64,000 nt of DNA from an uncultured Spirochaetia bacterium (GTDB taxonomy: Bacteria; Spirochaetota; Brachyspiria; Brachyspirales; Brachyspiraceae). Position numbers and translations under genes: made by a program. The notes under the pieces are model-generated. The model ran no database searches. It saw only the letters and a list, made by a program, of their open reading frames with translations, and was not told the origin of the DNA. The stretch lies in assembly GCA_947040495.1 (NCBI GenBank), contig CAMRBQ010000002.1, positions 1 to 64,000 of the forward strand, given 5' to 3'. Shown here piece after piece: positions 48,424 to 58,659 of the stretch (positions are counted from its first letter, which is position 1; each line of letters starts with the position of its first letter).

Positions 48424-48668
48424 AAAACCTTTTTATTTGTACATTAATTGTATATAATAAGTAGCTATAAAAATAAAGTATATTATACTATTTAGAAATA
48501 ATATTTATTTATAATTATAAGAATATGTACTATTATACATAAACAAGTATTGTTAGAAATGATGTATTGTAAATTTTATTTTTAGAGAGTAAAGTGTCAG
48601 TATAAAATATTATTTGTTTATTAAAAAAATAGATTTTATATTCCGATAATAATTTCAAAGGTATTTCT
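48424..48668. other. Spacer between asd promoter and chemoreceptor
   Basis: AT-rich and without an ORF. It must hold the promoter of the chemoreceptor at 48669 (RBS AAAGG 8-9 nt before ATG), but no convincing -35/-10 pair was seen. Confidence 0.4.
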
Positions 48669-51470
48669 ATGACTATTAAAGTAAAAATCGTTGGTATGTT
48701 AGTAATTTTTATTCTAATTGCCTCTATTTTTGTTTCCATTTCAAATAATGCTGCTATAAACAGTCCTATTGAAAATGCGATTCAAGATAGTGCTATACAA
48801 AATACGAAGATGTTGCAATCTGTTATAGAGAATCAAGTTGCAAGTGGAGAAAACTATAGTATTGTTTTGGCAAAGGTTTTAGAAAGTTATTATAAAATCA
48901 GAAGGACTACCGAATCTGAAAATGATATAAAAACTGTATTCATGGATTTTGAAATTAATAATAGAGATAAATATTTTTTTGGATTCTACATCTTTATAGA
49001 CAATGCTAATGATCAAATAAGCCAATTCAAATATGTTAAAGATGGTTTATTATATGATTCGGAATGGCTTTTAAATGGAAATACAAGAGATAAAATATAT
49101 GAAGATGTAAAAAATATTAAGGCAGGCGATACATATATTACAGCAGGTATTAATAGATTATTTGGTAATAAAGTGCTTTTTATATTTTCACCTGTGTACT
49201 TAAATAATGAGATTATTGGTATGTCAGCGAGCATTATAGATTTAGATTTATTAGCGGCATATATAGAAGACTTTAACTATATAGCAGATTCAAGTATTAT
49301 AATGACACATAGAGATAGTGGGGATATTTTATATTATAATAAAGATAACAATTATGTACTTGAGAATGAATTTTCACTCGATATATTATCGTCTATAAGA
49401 TATAAAGATACTATTTCTAGAGATATATCTTATGGGAGCAATATTAATAGTAAAGAAGGGTTTAAATATTATTATACGAGGTCTTATAATGGTATAGATA
49501 TAATTTTATTAGTACCAACATTTGTGTTTAAATCTGCTGCTGTAAATATGAATATTACCACATTTATTTCTGTATTTATTGCCATACTTTTTATAGTAAT
49601 TGTATATTATATTGCATTATCTAATATATTTAAACCAATAATTTCAATATCAGATGTCTTAGAGAATAGTGTGCAGAAAAAAGAGCTTGGCTTAAAATTT
49701 AATAAATATGAACTTCCTGATGAGGTTGGAGAGGTTACAATTTGGTTCCATATATTTATGGATAATATCTATTTTACAGTGTCGAATATAAAAAATATTT
49801 TATCATTAATTCTTAATCAATCGAATATATTGAAAGAGAATGTTGATGAAAATTCAAGGATAATGAAAGATATATTAAATTCTACTCCATCGATACAAAA
49901 CACAATTTCTTTAGAAACAAAGCATATCGAATATATGAAGTCGGATATAATAGATATAAGTGATACGATTGATAAAAATGCTGATACATTAGATGGAATT
50001 AAAAAAACAATTAAAAATTTTCAAATGATGATAGATGACCAAATATCCCATGTGAAAAAACTATCATTGGGAACTGAAAGCATTTTAAGTAATATGAAGC
50101 ATCAAAATTCTCAAAATAGTTCTTTGTTTGAAAAGATAAAAGAGGTTCATTCTTCTTCTGTCATAAATAAAAAGAGAATAGAAGATACATTAACAACCAC
50201 AAAAGATTTAACAAATTTGATTGGTTCGATTAATGATTTTGTAAATTCAATAACAAATATAGCACAGCAAACAAATTTACTTGCGATGAATGCGGCAATA
50301 GAGGCTGCTCATGCTGGTGAACATGGACTTGGTTTTGCTGTTGTTGCAGAAGAGATTAGAAAACTTTCAGATATATCTAATAAAGAAGCTGAAAATGCTC
50401 ATCAATCTTTAGCAGCCATTTATAATCAGATAACAAGTGGAAACTTAGATATTAGTCAAGCTAGAGAAAGTTTTGATTCATTAATATTTAATACGAAAGA
50501 GATGGTTGAGTCTGTCTTAGTTGAAAAAAATAATTCGGAATCCGAAAATTTGAGAATTTTAAATACAATATCTGTAACTATATCAAATGTTTTTCATATA
50601 ACTGAAGATATAAAAAATCAAAATACTGCTATCTTAGATAAATTTTATAATTCTTCTAATGATATGCAACAAATAGCATCATTATTATCTCATTCAAATG
50701 AATCATTTAATAAACTAAAACATATGTCTGAAGAAGTAAATGATGAAGTTTCAAAATTATCTATTGATTTTGAAAAAATATATAATATTTCAGAAAACAT
50801 TTCTAATGCTATCTGTAATACCAATTCCTCTGTTTCTAAATTAGATTCGGAAATTGAAAAATATAAATTAATTGATATTGACTTAATTGATAATGGATCA
50901 GCAGATTCTGTTAGTGTGAGTGTTATTGGCTATCAGGTTTTATTTATAGAAACATTTATTAAAGAAACATTTGGCGAACAGCAGTATCATGAATGGATTG
51001 AAACATTGCCACCTCAGGTGTCTATGTTATTAAAATCAGATATATACAACAGAGATTTTTATCCAGCTATAACATCATATCTAGACCCGTTAAATTTTTT
51101 GCTTAATTATTTTTATGATGGTGAACTTGATAAGATGGTCAATTTTGGTAGGCATATGTATAGAACTACGTTTTCTCAAATGCTTGCTTCTATACTAAAA
51201 GTATTTCCAAAGAGAAGCATATTAAATATTGCATCATCTAAATTTAATTTATATTTTAAAAATGCTAATATGATCCCAGTAAAGGTTCGGTCTAAAAGTG
51301 TAATACTTCATGTTAATTCTTTTAGTGAGATGAATGAAGCAACGGAGTATGTTATATTAGGATGGCTAGAAGAATTGTTTAGAGATAACAGAAACTCAAA
51401 TACCAATGTTACAAAGACCGATGCTATATCTAGTGGAAGCAAATATACTGAGTATATAGTCAATTTTTAA
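48669..51470 (+). CDS. Methyl-accepting chemotaxis protein with extra C-terminal domain
   Basis: 933 aa. Membrane helix at 5-25, extracytoplasmic cache-like sensor to about 290, second helix at about 296-318, HAMP-like region, long coiled coil with signalling tip [20 protein letters not shown] (about 534-553) and [13 protein letters not shown]. Beyond the coiled coil, from about 755 to 910, is a separate globular domain ([55 protein letters not shown]). By eye it has the layout of the DUF2378/TIGR02265 group, related to heme-NO-binding-fold sensors. Chemoreceptors normally end at the coiled coil or a CheR-binding tail, so a second sensor is likely. Own transcript. Confidence 0.9.
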   Translation: MTIKVKIVGMLVIFILIASIFVSISNNAAINSPIENAIQDSAIQNTKMLQSVIENQVASGENYSIVLAKVLESYYKIRRTTESENDIKTVFMDFEINNRDKYFFGFYIFIDNANDQISQFKYVKDGLLYDSEWLLNGNTRDKIYEDVKNIKAGDTYITAGINRLFGNKVLFIFSPVYLNNEIIGMSASIIDLDLLAAYIEDFNYIADSSIIMTHRDSGDILYYNKDNNYVLENEFSLDILSSIRYKDTISRDISYGSNINSKEGFKYYYTRSYNGIDIILLVPTFVFKSAAVNMNITTFISVFIAILFIVIVYYIALSNIFKPIISISDVLENSVQKKELGLKFNKYELPDEVGEVTIWFHIFMDNIYFTVSNIKNILSLILNQSNILKENVDENSRIMKDILNSTPSIQNTISLETKHIEYMKSDIIDISDTIDKNADTLDGIKKTIKNFQMMIDDQISHVKKLSLGTESILSNMKHQNSQNSSLFEKIKEVHSSSVINKKRIEDTLTTTKDLTNLIGSINDFVNSITNIAQQTNLLAMNAAIEAAHAGEHGLGFAVVAEEIRKLSDISNKEAENAHQSLAAIYNQITSGNLDISQARESFDSLIFNTKEMVESVLVEKNNSESENLRILNTISVTISNVFHITEDIKNQNTAILDKFYNSSNDMQQIASLLSHSNESFNKLKHMSEEVNDEVSKLSIDFEKIYNISENISNAICNTNSSVSKLDSEIEKYKLIDIDLIDNGSADSVSVSVIGYQVLFIETFIKETFGEQQYHEWIETLPPQVSMLLKSDIYNRDFYPAITSYLDPLNFLLNYFYDGELDKMVNFGRHMYRTTFSQMLASILKVFPKRSILNIASSKFNLYFKNANMIPVKVRSKSVILHVNSFSEMNEATEYVILGWLEELFRDNRNSNTNVTKTDAISSGSKYTEYIVNF

Positions 51471-51628
51471 ATGTTTTGAGTTATATATATAACCAATGGC
51501 TTTTATTCTTAGTTCTTTTGATTAAAAGTATCCAATAAAAAATATTATTTCTTGAAATATAGTTTATATATGATATCCTATGTACTCATTAATTTTAATA
51601 TTTGGAATAATACTTAGGGATTATAGAA

Positions 51629-52435
51629 ATGAATACAATAATAATTGCGTCAATATCTTCTGGCTCTATAGCTCTTTTGCTTTCTGTTTTACTTATTATA
51701 TCTAGTAGGTTTTTTCATACAGAGGTGGATGAAAAAGTTGAAAAAATTATGGCTGTCTTACCACTTGCTAATTGTGGTGCTTGTGGCAAACCTGGATGTG
51801 CCCAGCTTGCTAGCGCTATTGTGAAAGGAGAGGCGTCTGTTGATGCTTGTACTGTTGGTGGTACTGATGTAACAAATGCTATTGCTGATATTATAGGCAT
51901 AGAAGCCCCAGAGGCAAAAGAAAAAACACGTGCCTTTATATTTTGCCATGGATTTTATAATATTTCTTTTTCTCATAAAATGTATTTTGGTGTAAATAAA
52001 TGTTCAGCAGCTCATCTGATAGGCGGAAACAAAGATTGCTCTTATGGATGTTTGGGCTTTATGGATTGTAAAGCTTCTTGCCAATTTAATGCGATAGTAG
52101 AAGGGGAGGGCGGCATCCCAGATATAGTAGAAGATAAATGTACTTCTTGTGGTGCATGTGTGAAAGCCTGTCCTCGTAAATTGATTGAGATACATCCTGT
52201 AAGTCAAAAATTTCACATATATTGCAACTCGCATGATAAAGGACCACTTGCTAAAAAGCAATGTCAAAAAGCATGTATAGCATGTGGTATATGTGTGAAA
52301 AAATCAGGAGGTGCTATAAAAATGCATGATTTCTTGGCAGAGATTGATTATTCAAATTACAGTCTTAATGAAGAGAATAGCACTGGTTGTCCTAGTGGTG
52401 CATTGACTGGTGAAGATATAAATGTAGTGAAGTAG
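51629..52435 (+). CDS. rnfB: Electron transport complex subunit RnfB
   Basis: 268 aa. Membrane helix at the N-terminus (IASISSGSIALLLSVLLIIS), then the RnfB [4Fe-4S] motif LANCGACGKPGC (about 46-57), a middle Cys group (CSYGCLGFMDCKASC) and ferredoxin-like clusters (CTSCGACVKACPRKL; CIACGICVKKSGGAI; CPSGAL). RnfB takes electrons from ferredoxin for the Na+/H+-pumping Rnf complex. The other subunits (C, D, G, E, A) are not next to it, which is unusual. It could serve a remote Rnf operon or act alone. It converges on the DUF4384 gene. Confidence 0.92.
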   Translation: MNTIIIASISSGSIALLLSVLLIISSRFFHTEVDEKVEKIMAVLPLANCGACGKPGCAQLASAIVKGEASVDACTVGGTDVTNAIADIIGIEAPEAKEKTRAFIFCHGFYNISFSHKMYFGVNKCSAAHLIGGNKDCSYGCLGFMDCKASCQFNAIVEGEGGIPDIVEDKCTSCGACVKACPRKLIEIHPVSQKFHIYCNSHDKGPLAKKQCQKACIACGICVKKSGGAIKMHDFLAEIDYSNYSLNEENSTGCPSGALTGEDINVVK

Positions 52436-52471
52436 TAATTATTATTTTTTAATATTAAATTAATAATTACT
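52434..52471. terminator. AT-rich hairpin between converging genes
   Basis: AGTAATTATTA (52434-52444) and TAATAATTACT (52461-52471) form a perfect 11-bp stem that covers both the rnfB stop and the last bases of the converging gene. No U-tract, so its terminator role is uncertain. Confidence 0.45.
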
Positions 52472-53645
52472 ATTCTGTATTTATCTTTATAATTGGGAGA
52501 TTTGGGTCTTGAGCTTCTATAGCATCTTCCCCACATTTGATAACTATCTTTTTTATCATATAGTTTTTTTTGTTAACTTTTGGCTCTAGAGCTTTTTTTA
52601 TATCTTTAACAAATTCTAATTTTTCTATTATTTCTGGAAATGCAGTTTTTGATAGATTGTTTTTATTATACATCTCTTTATTATTGTTTGAATATATAAG
52701 ATATGCTTTTGAAATACCATTAGAGTTTAATATAAACTCTATATTATTAGATTCTGAGGGGCTTTGATATATATTATTAGATATTAACATTGTATTATTT
52801 GTAGCATTGCCTTTGTTATAATTATTTGGATATAATAATATCATATTTGTACTAGGCTCTGAAACATATATGATATTTATATATCCATCTTCATATAGTT
52901 CAAAATTAAATTTTATACTGTCGCCTATATTAAAATTCTCATTGGTATTTATTTTTTGAAAATCCCCATTAGGATTTTTTTTCTCTATCCAAAAGTCTAC
53001 ATATTTTTCATCTTCTCCAATCGAAGTATCCTCTGATATATTTTCAAGCATACTAGAGGCAAAATTAAATTTTAATATAGATATAATTTGGCTACTCACA
53101 TTTTGTATTTCATTTGTATTTGATATACTAGTTGTATATAATATATTTTTATTATTATTTATAAGACTAAAATCATACATTTTTATAATATTAGTGGTAA
53201 ATGTCGTATTTGTTATTAATGATATATTATTTGTTTGAGATACTGTTATATTAGTTTGATTATTATGTACTATATTTGTATTTGGGCTTGTCGCTATATT
53301 TGTTATAATATTTGTGTTAAAATATAATTTTGGTAGAATGACATATTCACTATTGAATGTCGATGAGGCTTCTAATAGATTTGTTATATTTGCTTCGTCT
53401 AAATTTATTTTCTCTTTTTTTAATTTTCTATGTATTTTTTCATATTTTATAAGTTTAATAAATCCTGCATTCATTAAATTGACAGAAAATATTTTTAATA
53501 TTTTTCTATCTTTTTTATAGGTGTTTGGAATAGGCATCATAGATACTATTGTTTGTTCTTTTGCATATATTGCTATAGTGTTGATAAGAAATATTGATAA
53601 TAATAATAATATAAAACACACCGTATTTTTTTTTGCTTTGTTCAT
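52470..53645 (-). CDS. Exported protein with DUF4384-like domain
   Basis: 391 aa. Signal peptide (VCFILLLLSIFLINTIAIYA), a region with the look of a curli-G/FlgO-like fold (SMMPIPNTYKKDRKILKIFS, YEKIHRKL), a low-complexity Thr/Asn/Ile stretch (about 105-165, many TNI and NTN words), and a C-terminal DUF4384-type domain (FNIGDSIKFNFELYEDGYIN, YVSEPSTNMILLYPNNYNKG). DUF4384 proteins are surface or periplasmic and poorly characterised. It lies 3 nt behind parB, in the same direction, so co-transcription with a chromosome-partition gene is likely. Confidence 0.75.
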   Translation of the reverse strand: MNKAKKNTVCFILLLLSIFLINTIAIYAKEQTIVSMMPIPNTYKKDRKILKIFSVNLMNAGFIKLIKYEKIHRKLKKEKINLDEANITNLLEASSTFNSEYVILPKLYFNTNIITNIATSPNTNIVHNNQTNITVSQTNNISLITNTTFTTNIIKMYDFSLINNNKNILYTTSISNTNEIQNVSSQIISILKFNFASSMLENISEDTSIGEDEKYVDFWIEKKNPNGDFQKINTNENFNIGDSIKFNFELYEDGYINIIYVSEPSTNMILLYPNNYNKGNATNNTMLISNNIYQSPSESNNIEFILNSNGISKAYLIYSNNNKEMYNKNNLSKTAFPEIIEKLEFVKDIKKALEPKVNKKNYMIKKIVIKCGEDAIEAQDPNLPIIKINTE

Positions 53646-53648
53646 AAC

Positions 53649-54587
53649 TTAATATTCTATAATTTCCTTTGTGGATGATTTTTTTTGATACTCATCTTTT
53701 TCAAGTATATCAATAATTCGGATTAAATCATCTGAACTGTAATATTCAATGACAATTTTGCCAGACTGACCATTTTTGTCTACTACATTAACTTTTGTTG
53801 CAAATATTTTTTCTAAATCATTTTCTATTTTTTTTAGATTTGGGTCATTAGGTTTTGCTTCATTATCTTTATATATATTTTTATCTTTTATTTTTACAAT
53901 ATTTTCGATATCTCTAACAGATAAAGATTTTTCTACTATTTCTATGGCAAGCCTTTCTCTTCTGATTTCATCTTTTTCAGAGAGCAGTGCCCTTGCATGC
54001 CCTTCGCTAATTTTTTCTTCTATTATGAGTTGTTTTATACTATCAGAGAGCTCAAGTATACGCATAGAGTTTGTTACAGTGCTTCTATTTCTACCTATTC
54101 TTTTGGCAAGGTCATCATGTTTTATTTTGAAATCATCTATAAGTTTACGATAGCTTAAAGCAATTTCAACAGCATTTAAATCTGCTCTTTGTATATTTTC
54201 AATAAGCGTGATCTCAAGCATTTTTTCATCGGCAACTTCAATAACAATAGCATCAGCTTCTTCCATACCAAGTGATTGTAATGCACGGAATCGCCTCTCC
54301 CCAGATACAAGTTGATATTCATTATCTTTGCATCTTAGTGTGAGTGGATTGATAAGACCATTAGATTTTATAGTTTCCGCAAGCTCTTTTATTTCATTGT
54401 CATTAAAAACTTTTCTTGGCTGGTCAGGATTTGGTTTTATTTTTGATAAAAGAATTTTACTAACACCAACTGTAGTATGTACCTCGTCTAAAGATTTTCT
54501 TATTTCTTTATCATTATTTATAATATTTTCTTTATCACTTTTCAGTAGTGCATCTAGCCCTTTTCCAAGCCCTCTTTTTTTCGACAT
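53649..54587 (-). CDS. parB: Chromosome partitioning protein ParB
   Basis: 312 aa. Start KKRGLGKGLDALL is the conserved ParB N-terminus. CTPase/ParB-core motifs: KPNPDQPRKVF, LVSGERRFRALQSLGM and ENIQRADLNAVEIALSY; then the helix-turn-helix (LAKRIGRNRSTVTNSMRIL) that reads parS. It loads at parS near the origin and, with ParA and SMC, segregates chromosomes. No parA is adjacent and no parS site was seen in the window, so this is an isolated parB, unusual for a chromosomal locus. Confidence 0.94.
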   Translation of the reverse strand: MSKKRGLGKGLDALLKSDKENIINNDKEIRKSLDEVHTTVGVSKILLSKIKPNPDQPRKVFNDNEIKELAETIKSNGLINPLTLRCKDNEYQLVSGERRFRALQSLGMEEADAIVIEVADEKMLEITLIENIQRADLNAVEIALSYRKLIDDFKIKHDDLAKRIGRNRSTVTNSMRILELSDSIKQLIIEEKISEGHARALLSEKDEIRRERLAIEIVEKSLSVRDIENIVKIKDKNIYKDNEAKPNDPNLKKIENDLEKIFATKVNVVDKNGQSGKIVIEYYSSDDLIRIIDILEKDEYQKKSSTKEIIEY

Positions 54588-54668
54588 TTTTTATTATCTC
54601 CCAAAAAATAAACAAATTAATATTAGTAGTATATTATTTATATCAAAAATTGCAAAATATACTATATT

Positions 54669-56414
54669 TTATAGCAAGGTTAGTATGCCTATAATATAGG
54701 TTGGCGAATCTATCAAAAAAGAAAAACTGTAAGGATTCCTTATTATATTCTTTTTTTTCATTATAAAAATAAGTATAAAAGCATATAAAAAAACAGTTAT
54801 ATATTTTAGTTTATTAATATCATAGTATCCAAAATATACAGCAAGTATAATAGATAAAGATAATAATATCGGTAGTATAGCAAATATTTTATAAAGTATA
54901 TTTATATCAATAAAAGAAATAATAGATTTTGTGCCTGCAATTTTATCACTCTGTGAATTTCGTATATCAAAAAATATTTGCCTCATTAACATAAAGAAAA
55001 ATATAATGACTGTAGAAAATATTATGTTTTTTTGTTGTTTATATATATCCATTTGATAATAAATTATATATGAGCCATTAAGCAAAATAGTTACAGCAAA
55101 TGTAATAACCCAAGCCTTGAAATATGCGAGTTTTTTAAATAATGTAAAAATCAAAGAGCGAGAAGATTCCATGTTTTTTTTAAAACTCATATTATACGCT
55201 ATCCCAAGTACAAATGAAAAAAGGCTAAGGATTAAAATACTAGTTCCAAGGTAGTATGCCAATAAAAGCATAGTTACAGTTGATAGTAAAATAATTATCA
55301 TCATAATATTTTTAATTTTCATAAAAAATAGATACTGTGGATTATTGCTTATCGTTAAACTGTCATTGGTATAGTGATTAATGCTGCTCATTATAAAATA
55401 ATAACATGCTGTTAATAATCCTATTTGATATACATTTTTTATTTCAAGCACATCGCTAATCATAAATGATATAAAAAAAGCACCTATAGCAAAAAATAAA
55501 TTACTATATGTTAGAAATTTTAATATATTATCAATATACTTTTCTATACCTTTACTGCTTATTGTATGTAGGGAATTTGCGATTTCTTCTATCAGCCAAT
55601 CTGGTGTAGAAGCCCCTGCTGTAATGCCTATTTTCTCATATCCTGAAAAATCTATATTATATAAATCTTCTTCTTTTTCTATATAATAAGATTTTTTTAT
55701 TTCGCTTGCCACCTCATAAAGCCTTTTGGTATTGCTGCTATCTTTTCCGCCTATAACTAAAACTAAATCATTTCTGTCTGCCAGTTTTTTTGTTTCTTCT
55801 TGCCTTAATGATGTTGCTGCACATATAGTATTTTTGATTATTATATTGTCGCTGTCTTTATAGTAGTCTTTAATCTTTTCACTTAGGATGTTAAAGACTT
55901 CATTTTGCATAGTAGTTTGTGAAACTATAAGTATATTTTTATTATCTTTTGGTAGGCCTTCAATATCACTTTCTTTTATGATAACATAGCCGCCATGATT
56001 TTCTTCTGCAAAACCAATAATACCAATAACTTCAGGATGTTCTTTTTTACCAATGATAATAGTTCTATAGCCTAGTCTGTTATATTTTTTTACAATTGAT
56101 TGCACATCTGCTACATATTTACATGTAAGATTAACCACTTCTTTGGCATGATTTTTTATTTCTTTGAGCCTCTTAGGACTGACACCATGTGCTCGTATTA
56201 TAACTTTTTTATCTTTCAAGTCGGATAATGGACTACTATCTTCAAATGTAGTAACACCACTATTTTCAAGCATCTTGATAGTTTGAGGGTTATGAATGAG
56301 ATGCCCATCAACATATATAGTTTCTTTCGTTTTTAAGGCATACGAAAAAGACTTCTCGACAGCATTTTTAACACCATCACAAAAGCCTGCATATTTTGCT
56401 ATTTCTATTCGCAT
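54669..56414 (-). CDS. ispH: IspH fused to a UbiA-like membrane prenyltransferase domain
   Basis: 581 aa. Residues 1-288 are IspH (HMBPP reductase, last step of the non-mevalonate isoprenoid pathway): cluster cysteines in AGFCDGV (12), NLTCKYV (98) and NTICAATSLRQ (198), plus HNPQ, RAHGV, EHPEVIG, SQTTM, KDSSNTKRL and ASTPDWLI. Residues about 295-581 hold eight or nine membrane helices. They carry FFDIRNSQSDKIAGTKS (482-497), the second Asp motif of UbiA prenyltransferases; the first motif is degenerate (NHYTND, 346-351, lacking the usual Asp pair). No stop or frameshift lies between, so it is one polypeptide. The arrangement would put IPP/DMAPP synthesis at a membrane prenyl acceptor. Confidence 0.9.
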   Translation of the reverse strand: MRIEIAKYAGFCDGVKNAVEKSFSYALKTKETIYVDGHLIHNPQTIKMLENSGVTTFEDSSPLSDLKDKKVIIRAHGVSPKRLKEIKNHAKEVVNLTCKYVADVQSIVKKYNRLGYRTIIIGKKEHPEVIGIIGFAEENHGGYVIIKESDIEGLPKDNKNILIVSQTTMQNEVFNILSEKIKDYYKDSDNIIIKNTICAATSLRQEETKKLADRNDLVLVIGGKDSSNTKRLYEVASEIKKSYYIEKEEDLYNIDFSGYEKIGITAGASTPDWLIEEIANSLHTISSKGIEKYIDNILKFLTYSNLFFAIGAFFISFMISDVLEIKNVYQIGLLTACYYFIMSSINHYTNDSLTISNNPQYLFFMKIKNIMMIIILLSTVTMLLLAYYLGTSILILSLFSFVLGIAYNMSFKKNMESSRSLIFTLFKKLAYFKAWVITFAVTILLNGSYIIYYQMDIYKQQKNIIFSTVIIFFFMLMRQIFFDIRNSQSDKIAGTKSIISFIDINILYKIFAILPILLSLSIILAVYFGYYDINKLKYITVFLYAFILIFIMKKKNIIRNPYSFSFLIDSPTYIIGILTLL

Positions 56415-56440
56415 GTATAACGATTATTTAGAATAATTTT

Positions 56441-56629
56441 TTATAAAGATTTTTTAACTTTATTGCTTTTTATACAGTTGCTACATACTCTTATAGATTT
56501 TGTTGCACCATTAACGTCAGCTCGAATATTTTGAAGATTAACATTAAATGATCTTTTCGTTTTTGCATTTGAATGACTTACGTTATTTCCAGTTTGTTTT
56601 CTTTTTCCACATATTGCACAAGATTTCAT
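56441..56629 (-). CDS. rpmB: Ribosomal protein L28
   Basis: 62 aa. Begins [19 protein letters not shown] and has the L28 core [14 protein letters not shown] and [13 protein letters not shown]; the CxxC pairs (Cys4/7 and Cys48/51) form the zinc-finger version of L28. RBS GGGAG 8 nt ahead of ATG. It has its own strong promoter (56674-56702). Confidence 0.95.
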   Translation of the reverse strand: MKSCAICGKRKQTGNNVSHSNAKTKRSFNVNLQNIRADVNGATKSIRVCSNCIKSNKVKKSL

Positions 56630-56673
56630 TATATATCTCCCAACAGTCTATTTTAATTTATTTTAGTCGACAA

Positions 56674-56702
56674 AGTATACTTTATTTATATTTAAACGTC
56701 AA
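56674..56702 (-). promoter_or_regulatory. rpmB promoter
   Basis: Minus-strand TTGACG (56702-56697), exactly 17 bp, TATACT (56679-56674), about 45 nt before the rpmB start. Confidence 0.75.
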
Positions 56703-56744
56703 GCATTATTAAATTCTTTATTTTATATAATTGTGTAGGTATCG

Positions 56745-57764
56745 CTACTTTTTTACAGAAAAACGATGTATTGTCGTATAATTATATAATTCATTTGGTC
56801 TTAGTATTGGGCTTTTGAAATGCAAAAAATTTGGTGAGCATGGTAAATATTGTGTTTCAAGACAAACTGCATTATATTTATTTAGAATCCCTTCACGTGT
56901 TTTTTCATCTTTCAAATTATTTCCTGTATAAAGTTGTATTGCAGGTTTATCTGTAAATATTTCCATAGATATTCCGCTATTTTCTGAATATAATTTTGCT
57001 TTGCATTTATTTATATCAGTATCATTAAAAATAAAACAATTATCATAGCCATATATTTCTCCATTTACTTTATCAATATCTTTGCCGATTATTTTTTCTT
57101 TATTAAAATCGAATGCTGTATTTTTAGTCTTTAATACTTCGCCTGTTGCCGAACAATCAAGATTTACAGGTAGATAGTAATCTGACAATAGTGTTAGGGT
57201 ATGGTCTAATATGTTGCCTTGTCCATTGAGATTCCAATAGGCATGATTTGTTAGATTGATAGGTGTTGCTTTATCAGAGACTGCTTTATAGTTGATGATA
57301 AGGTCATTATTTTCATTTACTGTATATGTAATAGCCACATCCATATTGCCGGGGTATCCTTCTTCGCCATCGAGAGATTTATATGTAAATATAACAGAGC
57401 AGTCATTAGAGCCCTCGCCAATATAGTTATCAAATTGTTTAAATGAAAATCCTTTTATACCACCATGAAGATGATTTTTGCCATTATTTATCGGCAGGCA
57501 ATATTGTTTCCCATCGAGGGTAAATTTGCCATCAATTATTCTATTAGCAAATCTGCCAACACTAGAGCCTATATAAGATTTTGTATTTTTATAGAAATTA
57601 CTTTCCTCACTACCAAAGGAAATCGATTTTGGATTATTGTTTTTGTCAGCAATATTTACAGATACTATACTTGCACCAAAATCTGTAAGTTCTACTTTTA
57701 ATCCATTTTTATTTTCTAATGTAAATATAAATCCATCATCAAATGTTTTTTTTGCAATAAGCAT
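56745..57764 (-). CDS. galM: Aldose 1-epimerase (galactose mutarotase)
   Basis: 339 aa. Interconverts alpha and beta anomers of glucose/galactose. Family motifs: GASIVSVNI, SSVGRFANRI, NHLHGGIKGFSFK (substrate His), INLTNHAYWNLNGQG (catalytic His) and the catalytic Glu in CLETQYLPCSPN. Length is normal. Its closest neighbours are rpmB downstream and the divergent STAS gene; no gal operon is present. Confidence 0.93.
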   Translation of the reverse strand: MLIAKKTFDDGFIFTLENKNGLKVELTDFGASIVSVNIADKNNNPKSISFGSEESNFYKNTKSYIGSSVGRFANRIIDGKFTLDGKQYCLPINNGKNHLHGGIKGFSFKQFDNYIGEGSNDCSVIFTYKSLDGEEGYPGNMDVAITYTVNENNDLIINYKAVSDKATPINLTNHAYWNLNGQGNILDHTLTLLSDYYLPVNLDCSATGEVLKTKNTAFDFNKEKIIGKDIDKVNGEIYGYDNCFIFNDTDINKCKAKLYSENSGISMEIFTDKPAIQLYTGNNLKDEKTREGILNKYNAVCLETQYLPCSPNFLHFKSPILRPNELYNYTTIHRFSVKK

Positions 57765-57976
57765 TCATAATCTCCATAAGTAGCATTTTATACATTATCA
57801 ATATAGTTCATTAAAATATATTTTTCAATAGAGCAAAAAAAAAATGATACATATTAAAACATTATTTAAAATATCTTAATATAAGATTTATAATATAATA
57901 TTTACAACTTTGTATCAACTCTTGATTTTTTTTGATTTTTATATACAATTTGCGTCTTAACATTTATGGAGTTTTT

Positions 57977-58309
57977 ATGATCAAAACAAAAATAGACAAA
58001 GATGTTGTGATAATTAATGTTGATGAAAATATAATATCAGAAAATATTAACTTGTTTGAAGAAAAGATAGATGATATTAGGTTTTCTGATTTCAAATGTT
58101 ATATATTTGATTTTTCTAATGTAGAATATATTTGTTCATCAGGTCTTGGTATATTAGCCAATATTCTAAGAAAGTCATATGAAACTTCTTCTAGTGTTTA
58201 TTTTTGTTCATTAACAGAGCCTCTAAGAAAATTATTTGATGTAACAAAATTTCTAACTATGGTAAAAGAAGCAAAAACAATTGAAGATGTTGTAATGGAT
58301 TTTGAGTAA
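57977..58309 (+). CDS. STAS-domain anti-anti-sigma factor-like protein
   Basis: 110 aa. Single STAS domain of the RsbV/SpoIIAA type; the phosphorylatable serine is in YICSSGLGILANI. Such proteins bind an RsbW-like kinase when unphosphorylated and are reset by an RsbU-like phosphatase. Both partner types exist in the window (29054 and 16414), far apart. Start at ATG 57977 is fixed by GGAG 5 nt upstream; the frame's earlier codon adds 15 unsupported residues. YggT gene follows 2 nt after the stop. Confidence 0.88.
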   Translation: MIKTKIDKDVVIINVDENIISENINLFEEKIDDIRFSDFKCYIFDFSNVEYICSSGLGILANILRKSYETSSSVYFCSLTEPLRKLFDVTKFLTMVKEAKTIEDVVMDFE

Positions 58310-58311
58310 AC

Positions 58312-58656
58312 ATGGATTTTTTTACACTCTATAAAATATTATCAGCTATACTTAAAATTATCATGGTAATTATAAGAGCCTATACATTTGTATGGTTCAT
58401 TTGGATTATTCTGAGTTGGCTTAGGGCTTTTGGGGCTATACAAATTGACCCACATAGTCCATTGATGCGTACTCTTGCGATGCTAACAGACGGAGTTATC
58501 GATAAAGTATTTGGCAATTTTCGTAGAAAACTTGTTATAGGCGTATTAGACCTTTCTCCATTTGCATTTTTAATGGTACTTACATATATATTTCCACCTG
58601 TGTTACAGTGGTTATTCAATCTTTTGTTAAATTTTCTAAGAAATACGTTTTATTAA
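58312..58656 (+). CDS. YggT-family membrane protein
   Basis: 114 aa, two to four membrane helices, with the YggT features SWLRAFGAIQIDPHSPLMRTL and a second hydrophobic repeat (DLSPFAFLMVLTYIFPPVLQ). YggT proteins may act in cell-shape or osmotic control; function unproven. It starts 2 nt after the STAS gene and converges on btuD with 3 nt between. Confidence 0.87.
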   Translation: MDFFTLYKILSAILKIIMVIIRAYTFVWFIWIILSWLRAFGAIQIDPHSPLMRTLAMLTDGVIDKVFGNFRRKLVIGVLDLSPFAFLMVLTYIFPPVLQWLFNLLLNFLRNTFY

Positions 58657-58659
58657 AAA

